Source: Alphaproteobacteria bacterium (GTDB lineage Bacteria; Pseudomonadota; Alphaproteobacteria; CAAGCB01; CAG-977). From it: a DNA stretch of 64,000 nucleotides. A model generated the notes under the pieces. It was not told the origin of the DNA, did no database searches, and saw only the letters and a program-made list of their open reading frames with translations. Shown piece after piece: positions 1-8,863 of the stretch. How positions within the stretch are numbered: the stretch's first letter is position 1; each line of letters begins with the position of its first letter. A program made the translations under genes and the position numbers. The stretch spans positions 124,001 to 188,000 of the forward strand of contig CAAGCB010000044.1 in the NCBI GenBank assembly GCA_900768185.1, written 5' to 3'.

Positions 1-1173
1 GACTTTGTCGCTTTCGTCCGCGCGCGTCTGCAAACGCTGTTTCAGAATCGGGTTTTTGGCGTTCGCCGCCAGATCGCGCATTTCCTTGCGGTCTTCGGCG
101 GTAAAGGTTTTGTACACGTTTTCCTTGACCTGTTTGCGCGTTTTGACGTCGGCGAACGAATTTTCGACCGCGCACAGCGTAATATCCAGCATTTCAGCCT
201 TGGTAAAGCCGAACTGTTTTGCGCTGATGCGGTGTTCCTTGCCCGTGCGGGTGCCGAAAATGCCGCCGTCGTCGGGGTTGATCGAAATCCGGACGCCCGC
301 GTCGTACAGTTTCCGCGCGGGGTGGTTCGCCAGATCCCCCTTCAAATCCGTTACCAGAATGCGGTTAGATGTCGGGCAGACTTCAACCATGATGTTTTTT
401 TCCGCCAATTCCTTCATCAAAGCGGGATCCTGCGGCGCCGAAACGCCGTGCCCGATGCGTGACGCGCCCAAACGAACGGCGTCGCGAATGCTTTCGGGAC
501 CGCGAATTTCGCCCGCATGAACGGCGAGCTTCAATCCGGCGGCCTTGGCGATTGACAGCGCTTCGGCGAAATCGTCAAATTCGCCCGCGCGCTCATTGCC
601 GGCGATACCGAAGCCCGTTACCAGCGGGTGAGGATTGTCGCGCACGAATTTGGCGACTTCGGTTACGTTTTCTGCGCCCAGATTACGCACGCCCGTCGCG
701 ATGAATCGGGTTTCCAGCCCCGTTTCCTCTTTGACTTCTTCGGCGGCGTTGGTCATGGCGTCCAGCATGGCGCGGTAGCGCGGCGCGGACAGTTCGGCTT
801 TGCCCGTTTCGGGATTGACTTCGGTCGCCATGTGCATCGGCGAAACGATCAGTTCGGCGTAGACGCCGCCTTCCGCCGCGTTTTTCTGCAAATAATCCTT
901 GGTCACGTCATAGTAATCCTGCGGCGTGCGCATCATGTCGGCGACGGTGTCGTAAGTGTTGATGAAAGCCCAAAAATCGCTTTCGTCATAAGCGTAACGA
1001 CCGTTCGGGAAATCCGCTTTGTCGTATTGCCCTTCTTTCATCACAAAGTTTTCGGGCAGTTTGACGTGATGGCGTTGCGCCAGTTTTTCAGCCATTTCGG
1101 GCGTGACGGTGCCTTCGATATGTTCGTGCAAAGTGGCTTTGGGCAAATCAGCCGTGTTGAATTCCTGTGTCAT
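1..1173 (-). CDS. add: Adenosine deaminase (3' end outside window)
   Basis: Purine salvage enzyme that deaminates adenosine to inosine in the cytoplasm. I translated the minus strand from the ATG at 1173; 391 codons are visible with no stop, so the C-terminus lies beyond base 1. Seen: the N-terminal metal-site motif LHEHIEG near residue 15 (the family norm is HxHxxG), HAGE near residue 215, SRIGHG about 25 residues later, and a late NPDDGG segment where the family carries the metal-binding Asp (usually TDDP). The start is supported by GGAAGGTG just upstream and by a consensus promoter at 1240-1268. An adenine deaminase of the same family is possible but less likely. Confidence 0.9.
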   Translation of the reverse strand, partial: MTQEFNTADLPKATLHEHIEGTVTPEMAEKLAQRHHVKLPENFVMKEGQYDKADFPNGRYAYDESDFWAFINTYDTVADMMRTPQDYYDVTKDYLQKNAAEGGVYAELIVSPMHMATEVNPETGKAELSAPRYRAMLDAMTNAAEEVKEETGLETRFIATGVRNLGAENVTEVAKFVRDNPHPLVTGFGIAGNERAGEFDDFAEALSIAKAAGLKLAVHAGEIRGPESIRDAVRLGASRIGHGVSAPQDPALMKELAEKNIMVEVCPTSNRILVTDLKGDLANHPARKLYDAGVRISINPDDGGIFGTRTGKEHRISAKQFGFTKAEMLDITLCAVENSFADVKTRKQVKENVYKTFTAEDRKEMRDLAANAKNPILKQRLQTRADESDKV

Positions 1174-1239
1174 TTTTCACCTTCCGGAGTCTTGACGACC
1201 CTCTTAATTTTAATATGATTCCGATCTTCTTAATCAAGC

Positions 1240-1268
1240 AGAATACATTCTTTTGCGGTCGCTGTCAA
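1240..1268 (-). promoter_or_regulatory. Sigma70-type promoter of add
   Basis: On the minus strand, TTGACA (1263-1268) and TATTCT (1240-1245) are separated by exactly 17 bases, about 65 bases before the add start codon. This is close to the housekeeping consensus. Confidence 0.65.
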
Positions 1269-1375
1269 TAATTTGTCCAGTTTGTCCATATTTTTTTTAA
1301 AAAAGCCTTGCGTCGAGGGGGACGCGGAAAGCCCCGCTGTTTTTGTTTTTCGCCAAACAAGGGGTAAAGTCTTGC

Positions 1376-1404
1376 TTGCGCTTTCGGGCGCGTCCTTGTA
1401 ATAT
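1376..1404 (+). promoter_or_regulatory. Possible promoter of the 1442 lipoprotein gene
   Basis: TTGCGC (1376-1381) and TAATAT (1399-1404) with a 17-base spacer, 37 bases before the ATG at 1442. The -35 box is only a fair match. Confidence 0.4.
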
Positions 1405-1441
1405 CCGACGGGACGGTTTTTTACTGAGGGGTTAAAAAAAT

Positions 1442-2380
1442 ATGACTGGATTTGCGAATTGGAAGCGGGCGGTTTTCGGTGTCTTTCCGCTGGTGCTGGC
1501 GGCGTGCGCCGCGTCAAACGAACCCGCCCTGTACGGCTACGAGGCGAACTATACCTTGCCCGAACCGGATTTGGTTCCCGCCACGCCCGACGACAAGCCG
1601 GGGCGCACCGTCGATGAAATGCTGAATTTGGATCCGCAGTCCGTTACCGTCAAACGCGCTCCGGACACGGTTCCCGCCGAATCCGACAAAATGTACGAAC
1701 ACGCCGGACGTTTCGGATCCAAGGAAAAAATCGCCCTGCGCAAGGGGTTGAACGCTCCCGACGCCCGACTGGTGTACGGCGCGCAAAAACGCAAAGCCGC
1801 CGAAGTCGTGCGTCCCTTGGCGCTGAAAGAACGTGAAAAGGACGAATTGCTCGCCCTGTCGGAACAGGAACTGCTGGCTGAAATCATCGCGCCTAAAACG
1901 GCGGAATTGGAAATGATCGAAGTCGTCGCCGCGGAAAAGAAAACCCCCGATGTCGATTCCGATATCTTGCGCGAACTGACGATGTTTTCCGCGCCCGTTC
2001 CCGAAAAGGCGAATGACGAATCCGCCGCCGAAGAAACCGCGCCTTTACCGCCGCTTGTCGAACCCGCGTTTGTTCCGGAACGAACGGAGGCGCAATCGTC
2101 CGCATCCACGGCGGAAATCAAACCCGTCCTGACAGCGGAACAGCCGAAAGCCGCCGCGTTGAAACCGCTGGTCGCCCGTCCCGTCGAAAAAGCCGCTTTG
2201 CGCTTTGATTTGCCGCAGCCGGAAAAGAAAAAGCCGGCTTTCACGTTGAAAATGCCTGAAACGGCAAAGCCGTCCGCACCCGTTTTGACGTTGACGCCGC
2301 CCGCGTTGGTTTTGAAAAAGCCCGAAGCGGTCGCGGACGAAGAAGATGACGCGGAATCCTCGGTTGAAGTGTTTTATTGA
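1442..2380 (+). CDS. Proline/alanine/glutamate-rich putative lipoprotein
   Basis: Unrecognised 312-residue protein. The N-terminus has a short positive stretch, a hydrophobic run and LAAC near residue 22, which looks like a signal-peptidase II lipobox, so attachment to an envelope membrane is inferred. The rest is low complexity, rich in Ala, Pro, Glu and Lys (for example repeated KPA/EPA-like segments), with no obvious enzyme motif and probably extended. GAGGGG lies about 10 bases before the ATG. It ends 14 bases before homoserine dehydrogenase and may be co-transcribed with it, although the functions look unrelated. A spacer or cell-wall-spanning role is a guess. Confidence 0.65.
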   Translation: MTGFANWKRAVFGVFPLVLAACAASNEPALYGYEANYTLPEPDLVPATPDDKPGRTVDEMLNLDPQSVTVKRAPDTVPAESDKMYEHAGRFGSKEKIALRKGLNAPDARLVYGAQKRKAAEVVRPLALKEREKDELLALSEQELLAEIIAPKTAELEMIEVVAAEKKTPDVDSDILRELTMFSAPVPEKANDESAAEETAPLPPLVEPAFVPERTEAQSSASTAEIKPVLTAEQPKAAALKPLVARPVEKAALRFDLPQPEKKKPAFTLKMPETAKPSAPVLTLTPPALVLKKPEAVADEEDDAESSVEVFY

Positions 2381-2394
2381 CAGGCAGGTGAACA

Positions 2395-3690
2395 ATGACT
2401 GAAATTTTCAAGGTGGCTTTGGCGGGACTGGGAACGGTCGGCGGCGGCGTGGTCAAGCTGTTGCGCGAACAAAGCGATTTACTGGCGAAACGAACGGGTA
2501 AAAAAATCGTTTTGACCGCCGTGTCCGACTTGAATCAGCAAAAGCTTTTGGAATTGGGGCTTTTGGGCGAAGCGACGTATTTCAAAGACGCGCTGGAAAT
2601 GGTGCGAAAGGCGGACGCCGATCTGATCGTCGAACTGATCGGCGGGGCGGACGGCATCGCTTGGCGCGTTTGTCGGGCGGCGTTGGAACGGGGCGTGGCG
2701 TTCGTTACGGCGAACAAGGCCATGATTGCCCATCACGGCAACGAAATCGCCGAACTGACAGGGGAAAAAGGATCGTTTTTCGGGTTTGAAGCCGCCGTCG
2801 CGGGCGGTATCCCGATTATCAAAGCCGTGCGCGAAGGGTTTGTCGGCAATAATATTTCCGAGGTGTACGGCATTTTGAACGGCACCTGCAACTATATCCT
2901 GACCGTCATGCGCGAAACGGGAAAACCGTTTGACGAAGTGCTGGCGGACGCGCAAAAACTGGGATATGCCGAAGCGGATCCGAGCTTTGATATCGACGGC
3001 GTCGATACGGCGCACAAAACATGTATTCTGGGGGCTTTGGCGTTTGGAACGCCGATCAACCTGAATGCGCTGAGCGTCGAAGGCATCAGGCGGATTTCCG
3101 CTTTGGACATCGCGTTCGCCGAAGAATTGGGCTTTCGCATCAAACTGCTGGGGGTCGGACGGCGCGTCGGCGACGGCGTCAGTCTGAACGTCTATCCGTG
3201 CATGATTCCGCAAACGGCTGAAATCGCCCATGTCGACGGCGTGTTCAACGCCGTGATCGCCGAAGGCGACTTTGTCGGTCATTCCATGTTCGTCGGGCGC
3301 GGCGCGGGGGAAAAACCGACGGCTTCCGCCGTTGTTTCCGATATTGTGGACGCCGCGGCGAACCGCGGTTTGCCGCTGCTGACGGTTAAAAACGCCGATG
3401 TCCGCGATTTGCCGATCATTCCGTTGGCGCAGTGCGAGGGCGAGTTTTACGTCCGGTTCGACGTGACGGATCGTCCGGGCGTCGTCGCCGACATCGCGCG
3501 GATTTTGGGCGACGAAAACGTGTCCATCGCGTCCATGATTCAGCGCGGACGCGCGCGGGACGGAAAGGTTCCCGTGATTATGACTTTGCACAAAGCCAAA
3601 GAATGCGCCGTCGCGGCGGCTTTGAAGAAAATCGAACGGCTGGATTCCGTTTCGGACAAGCCGTGCATGATCCGTATCGAACGTCTGTAG
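2395..3690 (+). CDS. hom: Homoserine dehydrogenase
   Basis: Reduces aspartate semialdehyde to homoserine with NAD(P)H, on the branch to threonine and methionine. The 431-residue length is normal for the monofunctional enzyme. Seen: the Rossmann motif GLGTVGGG at residues 11-18, the segment AVAGGIPII, NGTCNYIL in the middle (family motif), and a C-terminal ACT domain from about residue 350 (VTDRPGVVADIA), usually the site of threonine feedback. AGGTG sits six bases before the ATG. It is followed three bases later by recJ and probably shares its message. Confidence 0.95.
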   Translation: MTEIFKVALAGLGTVGGGVVKLLREQSDLLAKRTGKKIVLTAVSDLNQQKLLELGLLGEATYFKDALEMVRKADADLIVELIGGADGIAWRVCRAALERGVAFVTANKAMIAHHGNEIAELTGEKGSFFGFEAAVAGGIPIIKAVREGFVGNNISEVYGILNGTCNYILTVMRETGKPFDEVLADAQKLGYAEADPSFDIDGVDTAHKTCILGALAFGTPINLNALSVEGIRRISALDIAFAEELGFRIKLLGVGRRVGDGVSLNVYPCMIPQTAEIAHVDGVFNAVIAEGDFVGHSMFVGRGAGEKPTASAVVSDIVDAAANRGLPLLTVKNADVRDLPIIPLAQCEGEFYVRFDVTDRPGVVADIARILGDENVSIASMIQRGRARDGKVPVIMTLHKAKECAVAAALKKIERLDSVSDKPCMIRIERL

Positions 3691-3693
3691 GAA

Positions 3694-5469
3694 ATGCCGA
3701 TGACAGCCGCTGTTTTGGGGGTGGAAAAATCCCTGACATCGCAGTTTTGGGCGCCGCAAGCCGCGGCGTCCGAAGCCGTTGAAGCCGTCGCGCGCGCCGC
3801 GGGGGTGTCCGAAGTGGTCGCGCGGGTGTTGACCGTTCGCGGCGTCACGCCCGAAAATGTTCCGTTTTTCATGGCGCCGTCGTTTAAACGGCATTTGCCC
3901 GACCCTTATATCTTGCGCGATATGGAAAAAGCCGCCAAGCGCATCGCCGACGCCGTCGTGAACGGTGAAAAAATCGGCGTGTTCGGCGATTACGACGTGG
4001 ACGGGGCGACGTCTTCGTCCGTGCTGGCGCAGTTTTTGCGGGGGCTGGGCGCCGATGTCGTCTGCCGGATCCCCGAACGCGAGGAAGGCTACGGTCCCAA
4101 TCTGAAAGCGATGCGGGAGTTCGTTGACGCGAAAACGCGTCTGGTCGTTACGGTCGATTGCGGCACGACGGCTTTCGAACCGCTGGATTTTCTGACGAAA
4201 CAAGGCGTAGATGTCGTCGTCATTGATCATCACGAACCCGACGCCGCAAAACCGAACGTGCTGGCTTTGGTCAATCCGAAACGGCTGGACGAACCCGCCG
4301 ACAATCCGTGCCGCCAGATGGCGGCGGTCGGCGTCGTGTTCATGACCGTCATCGCGGTGAACCGCCTGTTGCGCGAACGGGGGTTTTACAAAGACGGATC
4401 GGAACCCGATTTGATGGGCTTTCTGGATATGGTCGCGCTGGGGACGGTGTGCGACGTGATGGCTTTGCGCGGGCTGAACCGCCTGTTCGTCAAAACGGGA
4501 TTGAACGTGATGGCGCGCCGGCAAAATCAGGGATTGCGCGTCCTGTCCGATATGGCGAACATCAAGGAAAAGCCGACCGCCTTTCATCTGGGGTTTGTCA
4601 TCGGACCGCGTCTGAACGCGTGCGGTCGCATCGGCGACGCGTCGCTGGGCATGCGGCTGTTATGCGCGCGCGATGAAGCCGAAGCCGTCGAAATCGCCAA
4701 AAAGTTGGAGGAATTGAACGTCTTGCGCCGCCAGATGTGCGAAAACATCTACAAACAGGCGATCGCGCAGGTTGAAAGCCGCCCGCGGGACGACGGGCTG
4801 GCGTTCGCTTACGGCGATGATTGGCACGCGGGTGTTGTCGGCATTATCGCCGGACGGCTGAAAGAACGCTATCACGTTCCGTCGCTGGTGCTGGCGCGGG
4901 ACGGCGATGAAATGCACGGATCGGGGCGTTCCGTCGCGGGCGCCGATTTGGGGGCGGCGGTGCTGGCGGCAAAGGAAAAAGGCATTCTGACGGCGGGCGG
5001 CGGTCACGCCATGGCGGCGGGATTTTCGCTGAAAAAGGAAAAGCTGAACGAGTTTAGGGATTTCTTGTCCGAATATTTTGCCGCGCATCGCGTCGACACC
5101 GAACAGACGGAGGATTTCAAGATCGATTCCGTCATCGACATCGGCGGCGTGACGGGCGGTTTGGTTGAAACGCTGTCGGCGATGGAGCCGTTCGGCGAAG
5201 GGAACCCCGAACCCCGCTTTGCCGTTCCTGACGTTGCGGTGACGGGGGCGCGCGTCGTCGGATCGGGACACGTTTCCTGCACTTTTGTCGGGCGAAACGG
5301 AAAAACCCGTCTGCGCGCGATCGCTTTCCGCGCGGCGGATTCCATTATCGGGGCGACGCTGTTGAACGCCAAAGGCGCGCTGTTTCACGTCGCGGGAACC
5401 GTCCACCCCGATTCTTTTCGCGGCGACGGTTCCGCCCAGCTGTTTATCGAGGATCTGGCGCTTGCCTGA
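3694..5469 (+). CDS. recJ: Single-stranded-DNA-specific exonuclease RecJ
   Basis: 5'-3' single-strand DNA exonuclease used in recombination and mismatch repair. The 591-residue protein shows the DHH-family signatures: DYDVDGATSSS near residue 100 (metal ligands), VDCGTT near 155, VIDHHEPD near 180 (the DHH triad), and the DHHA1 region with GGGHAMAAGFSL near residue 440, followed by an OB-like C-terminal part. Two ATGs (3694 and 3700) are possible starts. hom then recJ is a common alphaproteobacterial order. A strong hairpin terminator follows the stop. Confidence 0.95.
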   Translation: MPMTAAVLGVEKSLTSQFWAPQAAASEAVEAVARAAGVSEVVARVLTVRGVTPENVPFFMAPSFKRHLPDPYILRDMEKAAKRIADAVVNGEKIGVFGDYDVDGATSSSVLAQFLRGLGADVVCRIPEREEGYGPNLKAMREFVDAKTRLVVTVDCGTTAFEPLDFLTKQGVDVVVIDHHEPDAAKPNVLALVNPKRLDEPADNPCRQMAAVGVVFMTVIAVNRLLRERGFYKDGSEPDLMGFLDMVALGTVCDVMALRGLNRLFVKTGLNVMARRQNQGLRVLSDMANIKEKPTAFHLGFVIGPRLNACGRIGDASLGMRLLCARDEAEAVEIAKKLEELNVLRRQMCENIYKQAIAQVESRPRDDGLAFAYGDDWHAGVVGIIAGRLKERYHVPSLVLARDGDEMHGSGRSVAGADLGAAVLAAKEKGILTAGGGHAMAAGFSLKKEKLNEFRDFLSEYFAAHRVDTEQTEDFKIDSVIDIGGVTGGLVETLSAMEPFGEGNPEPRFAVPDVAVTGARVVGSGHVSCTFVGRNGKTRLRAIAFRAADSIIGATLLNAKGALFHVAGTVHPDSFRGDGSAQLFIEDLALA

Positions 5470-5475
5470 TACGGA

Positions 5476-5500
5476 AAAAGCGGGGATTTCCCCCGCTTTT
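5476..5500. terminator. Bidirectional hairpin terminator after recJ
   Basis: AAAAGCGGGG (5476-5485) pairs perfectly with CCCCGCTTTT (5491-5500) around a five-base loop. The A/T flanks serve recJ on the plus strand and the convergent gene ending at 5504. Confidence 0.85.
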
Positions 5501-5503
5501 CAC

Positions 5504-6262
5504 TTACTTCACAAGAAAATCCAACGCCGTGTCGATCGCTTGGACATAGTCAGTCCCGCTTTCGCCCGGTTTTGACGCGTCAAAGCCGACCAGCGGGCAG
5601 CGGGTGGCTTGGGGAAAACGCAGAATCTTTCGTCCGTCCGCGTCGGCGAATTTGATTGTCGACGGTCTGCCCCGATACAGTCTGTTCGTTTTGATTTCCC
5701 GAACGTTTCCGGCGTTCAGCAAATTGCAAACCATATCAAAGGGGGCGTTGCCCGTCACGACGATTTTCAGGCGGGACGGCAGAACGTTCGACAGGATTTC
5801 TTTCCATAATTGTTCGGACAGGTGCGCGGCGTCGGGATTGTTTTTATGCAAATCCTTCTCGTCCCGCGTCCGCAGCGGATAGGCGTAAGCCGCCAAAATC
5901 GATTCCGAATGAATGTCGGCGGAATCGATGCGGCTCCAATCGTCGTTCCGACGGCTTTCCCGATACGACCAGTCGGGATTTGCCAGCTTTTCGCCGATCG
6001 CATAGAATATGTATTTAAAGTAGTATGCCCTCTTCCAGCCTTCGTCGAACCAAAATCTTTCCTGTCGGTTCAAACAGGGTCTGTTCGGTTCTTCGTGCGG
6101 CAGATTCATTTGCGGGTTCAGATTCAGAAATAAAACGCGGACGTCTTTCGCCGCATCGGGGCATTCGGACAGCAGAAAACGACTGCCCCGTTCTTTCTGT
6201 TTGTCGGTTAATTGATTGAAATAAATGTTGTTGTAAAGAAATAATAATTCGTTTTGAAGCAT
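5504..6262 (-). CDS. Possible uracil-DNA-glycosylase-fold protein
   Basis: 252 residues with no confident family match. What can be seen fits the uracil-DNA glycosylase superfamily loosely: an early VLFLNLNPQMN segment (like the NPG motif strand), a central LW-x-EIL-x-NVLP region followed by IVVTGNAPFDMV (like the strand that states the pyrimidine-binding site), and a late FPQATRCPLVGF stretch. No signal peptide or membrane segment is present, so it should be cytoplasmic. It has its own promoter (6298-6326) and is separated from the upstream HNH gene by a terminator. DNA repair or nucleic-acid processing is an inference; an unrelated fold cannot be excluded. Confidence 0.55.
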   Translation of the reverse strand: MLQNELLFLYNNIYFNQLTDKQKERGSRFLLSECPDAAKDVRVLFLNLNPQMNLPHEEPNRPCLNRQERFWFDEGWKRAYYFKYIFYAIGEKLANPDWSYRESRRNDDWSRIDSADIHSESILAAYAYPLRTRDEKDLHKNNPDAAHLSEQLWKEILSNVLPSRLKIVVTGNAPFDMVCNLLNAGNVREIKTNRLYRGRPSTIKFADADGRKILRFPQATRCPLVGFDASKPGESGTDYVQAIDTALDFLVK

Positions 6263-6297
6263 TTTCGTCCCCTATATTTTTGTTTTTTACGAAAAAT

Positions 6298-6326
6298 ATT
6301 CTATGAAAAAATACAGAAAAAATCAA
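6298..6326 (-). promoter_or_regulatory. Sigma70-type promoter of the 5504-6262 gene
   Basis: Minus strand TTGATT (6321-6326), a 17-base spacer and TAGAAT (6298-6303), 35 bases before the start codon at 6262, in AT-rich DNA. Confidence 0.55.
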
Positions 6327-6346
6327 ATCGATTCAAAACGGCAGAA

Positions 6347-6373
6347 AAAAAGCGGGAACAAGTCCCGCTTTTT
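6347..6373 (-). terminator. Hairpin terminator after first HNH gene
   Basis: AAAAAGCGGGA (6347-6357) and TCCCGCTTTTT (6363-6373) form an 11-bp perfect stem with a five-base loop, 22 bases past the stop at 6395. On the minus strand it ends in a run of T. Confidence 0.85.
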
Positions 6374-6394
6374 CAAGGAGTATGAATGAAAAAC

Positions 6395-6976
6395 TCATCT
6401 GCCGCGGTTTGCCGCGACTTTGACGGCGATCGCCGCGTTTTGCGGTTGCGCGCGCCGGCGTTCGGCGGGAACGTAGACCATGTCGTCCGTCCACGGAATG
6501 ACGACTTTTTTCGAATCGCCCGTCTGCATCTGCGCGACCTGCGGATCCATTACCGTATGGTGCAGTTCGTCATGCGGCTTGATCGGCATTAAAATCAGGT
6601 TTTCGAACACGTTTTGTCCGCCGCCGTGAATCGGCAGTTTGTGGTGGACGTTGTAACCGCTGGGGGCGTGTCCCTTTTTGACCATTCCGATCTGTTTGTC
6701 GGTCAGTCCCATGTCGCGCAAAGCCGATTCCTGCGTTTTGCCGATGTGTTTCAAAAATTCTTCGCGCACGGCGTTGAACTGGCGGCGGCGGCGTTTGCGG
6801 GTCTGCTGGTCGGGAACCGTCCATTCGACTTCTTTCAATTTAAAGCCGTTGATTTCGGTAAAGGGGAATTTGCCGTTGCGGGCGTCCAGCTGGGCTTGCG
6901 TCTGTTTGGGCTTTCCGCCGTTTTTTCCTTTTTTCTTGTCGCGTTTGACGTGAACGTAGCGATCCGTTTCGACCAT
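6395..6976 (-). CDS. Colicin-type HNH nuclease family protein (paralogue 1)
   Basis: 193-residue basic protein with an HNH nuclease core of the colicin E type: HH at 111-112 followed by PIHGGG, N126, H135 and H139-H140. In colicins this pattern binds a metal and cuts DNA. Before the core is a Lys/Arg-rich helix region (residues 55-100); the N-terminus carries TDRYVHVKR, which is shared with the two paralogues at 7195 and 12082, and the C-terminus ends RGR. There is no signal peptide and no receptor or translocation domain. AAGG lies about nine bases before the ATG. No immunity-type gene is adjacent. DNase activity is inferred from the motif. Confidence 0.8.
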   Translation of the reverse strand: MVETDRYVHVKRDKKKGKNGGKPKQTQAQLDARNGKFPFTEINGFKLKEVEWTVPDQQTRKRRRRQFNAVREEFLKHIGKTQESALRDMGLTDKQIGMVKKGHAPSGYNVHHKLPIHGGGQNVFENLILMPIKPHDELHHTVMDPQVAQMQTGDSKKVVIPWTDDMVYVPAERRRAQPQNAAIAVKVAANRGR

Positions 6977-7194
6977 GATTAAAACCTTTCGTTCAAAGAA
7001 TCGGTTGACGATTCGAATTTATTGAGAAAATATTGCCACAAAATATATTTTTTGTCCAACATTTTTTTGGCAGCGGTTTCGCTTTTTTTTTCATTATTGC
7101 GGCGTCGACGGTTTTTCGGACGCGTCCGGCGCGACGGCGATTTTTTCGCTTCGGTCGTTTTCTTTGATGTTTGAAAACGCCTGTCGCCGCTCCT

Positions 7195-7863
7195 TTACCG
7201 TCCCCGCCGTTCGCCGTTCAAAGATTTCATCGTGACGACGCCGGTTTGCGCGGCTTTGCGCCGCACGTCGGCAAGTGTGATGTTTTTACGCTTGCCGTAG
7301 CTTTTTTTGCCTTGTTTCGACCAGCGCAACAGAAATTTATACTGCGCGGGCGGCACATAGACGGGTGATTGCGGGTCGGGGATTTTGACCTTTTTGCGGT
7401 CGCCCGTCTTCATGGCGGCGGTTTGCGGCGTGATGACGTGATAGTGCATCATGTCGTGATAGGGTTCGCGCCGGATCAGCACAAGGTTTGAAAAATCGTT
7501 CGTCCCGCCGCCGTAAATCGGGTGTTTGTGGTGCGTGTTGAACCCGTTCGGCGTGTGCCCGTCGCGCATGCCGCGAATCTGCTGTCTGGTCACGCCGGCG
7601 CGCAACAGGGCGTCTTTTTGCGTTTTCGCCAGATATTTCACAAAGGCGGCGCGGATACCCTTTTCAAATTCGGCGCGGCGTTTTTCGCGTTCCTCTTTCG
7701 ACGGAATGACAAATTCGACCTCGCGCAAAGGGGCGCCTAAAAAGCTTTCGGCTCGGGCACAGTCGAATTTTTCGGTCGGGCGGTTCTGTCCCTGCGAAGG
7801 GCGCGGTCTTTTGACATGAACAAAGCGGTCGGCGCGCGGGAACGAAAGATCCTTTTCAGCCAT
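7195..7863 (-). CDS. Colicin-type HNH nuclease family protein (paralogue 2)
   Basis: 222 residues, paralogous to the genes at 6395 and 12082. The N-terminal ADRFVHVKR motif (11-19) matches TDRYVHVKR of its neighbour. The HNH core is HH at 111-112, PIYGGG, N126, H136 and H140, in the same position as in paralogue 1. It carries an extra basic tail (residues 175-222) ending RRGR. The start is set by AAGGATTTTTT directly before the ATG, almost the same leader as in the third copy. It lies 218 bases upstream of paralogue 1 on the same strand, so the two may be an old tandem duplication. No immunity-type gene is next to it. Confidence 0.8.
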   Translation of the reverse strand: MAEKDLSFPRADRFVHVKRPRPSQGQNRPTEKFDCARAESFLGAPLREVEFVIPSKEEREKRRAEFEKGIRAAFVKYLAKTQKDALLRAGVTRQQIRGMRDGHTPNGFNTHHKHPIYGGGTNDFSNLVLIRREPYHDMMHYHVITPQTAAMKTGDRKKVKIPDPQSPVYVPPAQYKFLLRWSKQGKKSYGKRKNITLADVRRKAAQTGVVTMKSLNGERRGR

Positions 7864-7995
7864 AAAAAATCCTTATAGTTTTTCGATTCGGGCAATTCGC
7901 TTGCCTTGTGTGTTAAAAAAAGAGTATATCATATCGAAAAGGGACTCAACACTTTTGACAAAAAATATTTTTTCGACGGAAAGGAAAGCTGTACG

Positions 7996-8853
7996 ATGAC
8001 AAAACGCGTGCGCGTCGCCTGTCAAGGAGTGCCGGGGGCTTTTTCCCATCAGGCGGCGCTGGAAATGTTTTCGGACGCGGACATGTCGTTTTACGCGACG
8101 TTCGACGATGTTCTGTCGGCGGTCGACGGCGGCGAAGCCGATCAAGCCGTCCTGCCCGTCGAAAATTCCGCGGCGGGGCGTGTGGCGGATATGCACCGTT
8201 TGCTGAAAACGACGGATTTGTTCGTGACGGGCGAACATTTTTTGCGCGTGCGCCATTGTCTGCTGGGAACGGGGCGCGATCTTTCCGCCGTTAAAATCGT
8301 GCGGTCGCATCCGCAGGCGTTGTCGCAATGTTCGGGATTTTTAAAGCGGTCGGGTTTGAAAACCGAAGCGGCGGGCAACACGGCGGTCGCGGCGCGCGAT
8401 CTGGCGGAATCAAAACGCGCGGATACGGCGGCGATCGCGTCCGAAACGGCGGCGCGGCTGTACGGGCTGAACGTCCTGCGGTCGGGGATCGAGGATTCGG
8501 ATCTGAACACGACGCGTTTTTGGGCTTTGGCGCGGACGCCCGCGGAAAACGTCGGCGCGGAAAACGCCGTTACGTCTTTTCTGTTTTGGGTGAAAAACGA
8601 ACCCGCCGTTTTATATAAATGTCTGGGCGGATTCGCGACAAACGGGATTGACCTTTTGCGATTGGAAAGTTACGTTGATCCCGAACGTTTTTTGATGTCG
8701 GCGGGATTTCTGGTCGATGTCGCCGCCCACGGCGAATCGGCGGATTTTAAAGCGGCGATGCGGGAACTGGGCTTTTTCGCGCAATCCGTCCGTCTGTTGG
8801 GGACGTATCCCGCCGATCCGTACCGCGCCGCGCTGAAAAACAAACAACAATAG
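7996..8853 (+). CDS. pheA: Prephenate dehydratase
   Basis: Converts prephenate to phenylpyruvate in phenylalanine synthesis. The chosen ATG at 7996 has AAGGAAAG seven bases before it and starts right at the family's first strand (VRVACQGVPGAFS). Seen: VLPVENSAAGRV (the PIENS-type motif), the catalytic TTRF segment in LNTTRFWAL, and a C-terminal ACT domain with LGGFATNGIDLLRLESY. The last part replaces the ESRP motif of enterobacterial PheA in the way alphaproteobacterial enzymes usually do. It is monofunctional, with no chorismate mutase domain. The next gene starts ten bases after it. Confidence 0.93.
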   Translation: MTKRVRVACQGVPGAFSHQAALEMFSDADMSFYATFDDVLSAVDGGEADQAVLPVENSAAGRVADMHRLLKTTDLFVTGEHFLRVRHCLLGTGRDLSAVKIVRSHPQALSQCSGFLKRSGLKTEAAGNTAVAARDLAESKRADTAAIASETAARLYGLNVLRSGIEDSDLNTTRFWALARTPAENVGAENAVTSFLFWVKNEPAVLYKCLGGFATNGIDLLRLESYVDPERFLMSAGFLVDVAAHGESADFKAAMRELGFFAQSVRLLGTYPADPYRAALKNKQQ

Positions 8854-8863
8854 GGAACACGTC

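Noticed and set aside
2479..4587. 702-codon open frame on the minus strand opposite hom and recJ
   Set aside because: It is antisense to two well-supported genes, is extremely rich in His, Arg and Gln, and matches no protein pattern; it is a by-product of codon bias.
7064..7091. AGCG-GTTT-CGCT hairpin with a run of T on the plus strand
   Set aside because: Only four base pairs, and no plus-strand gene ends there.
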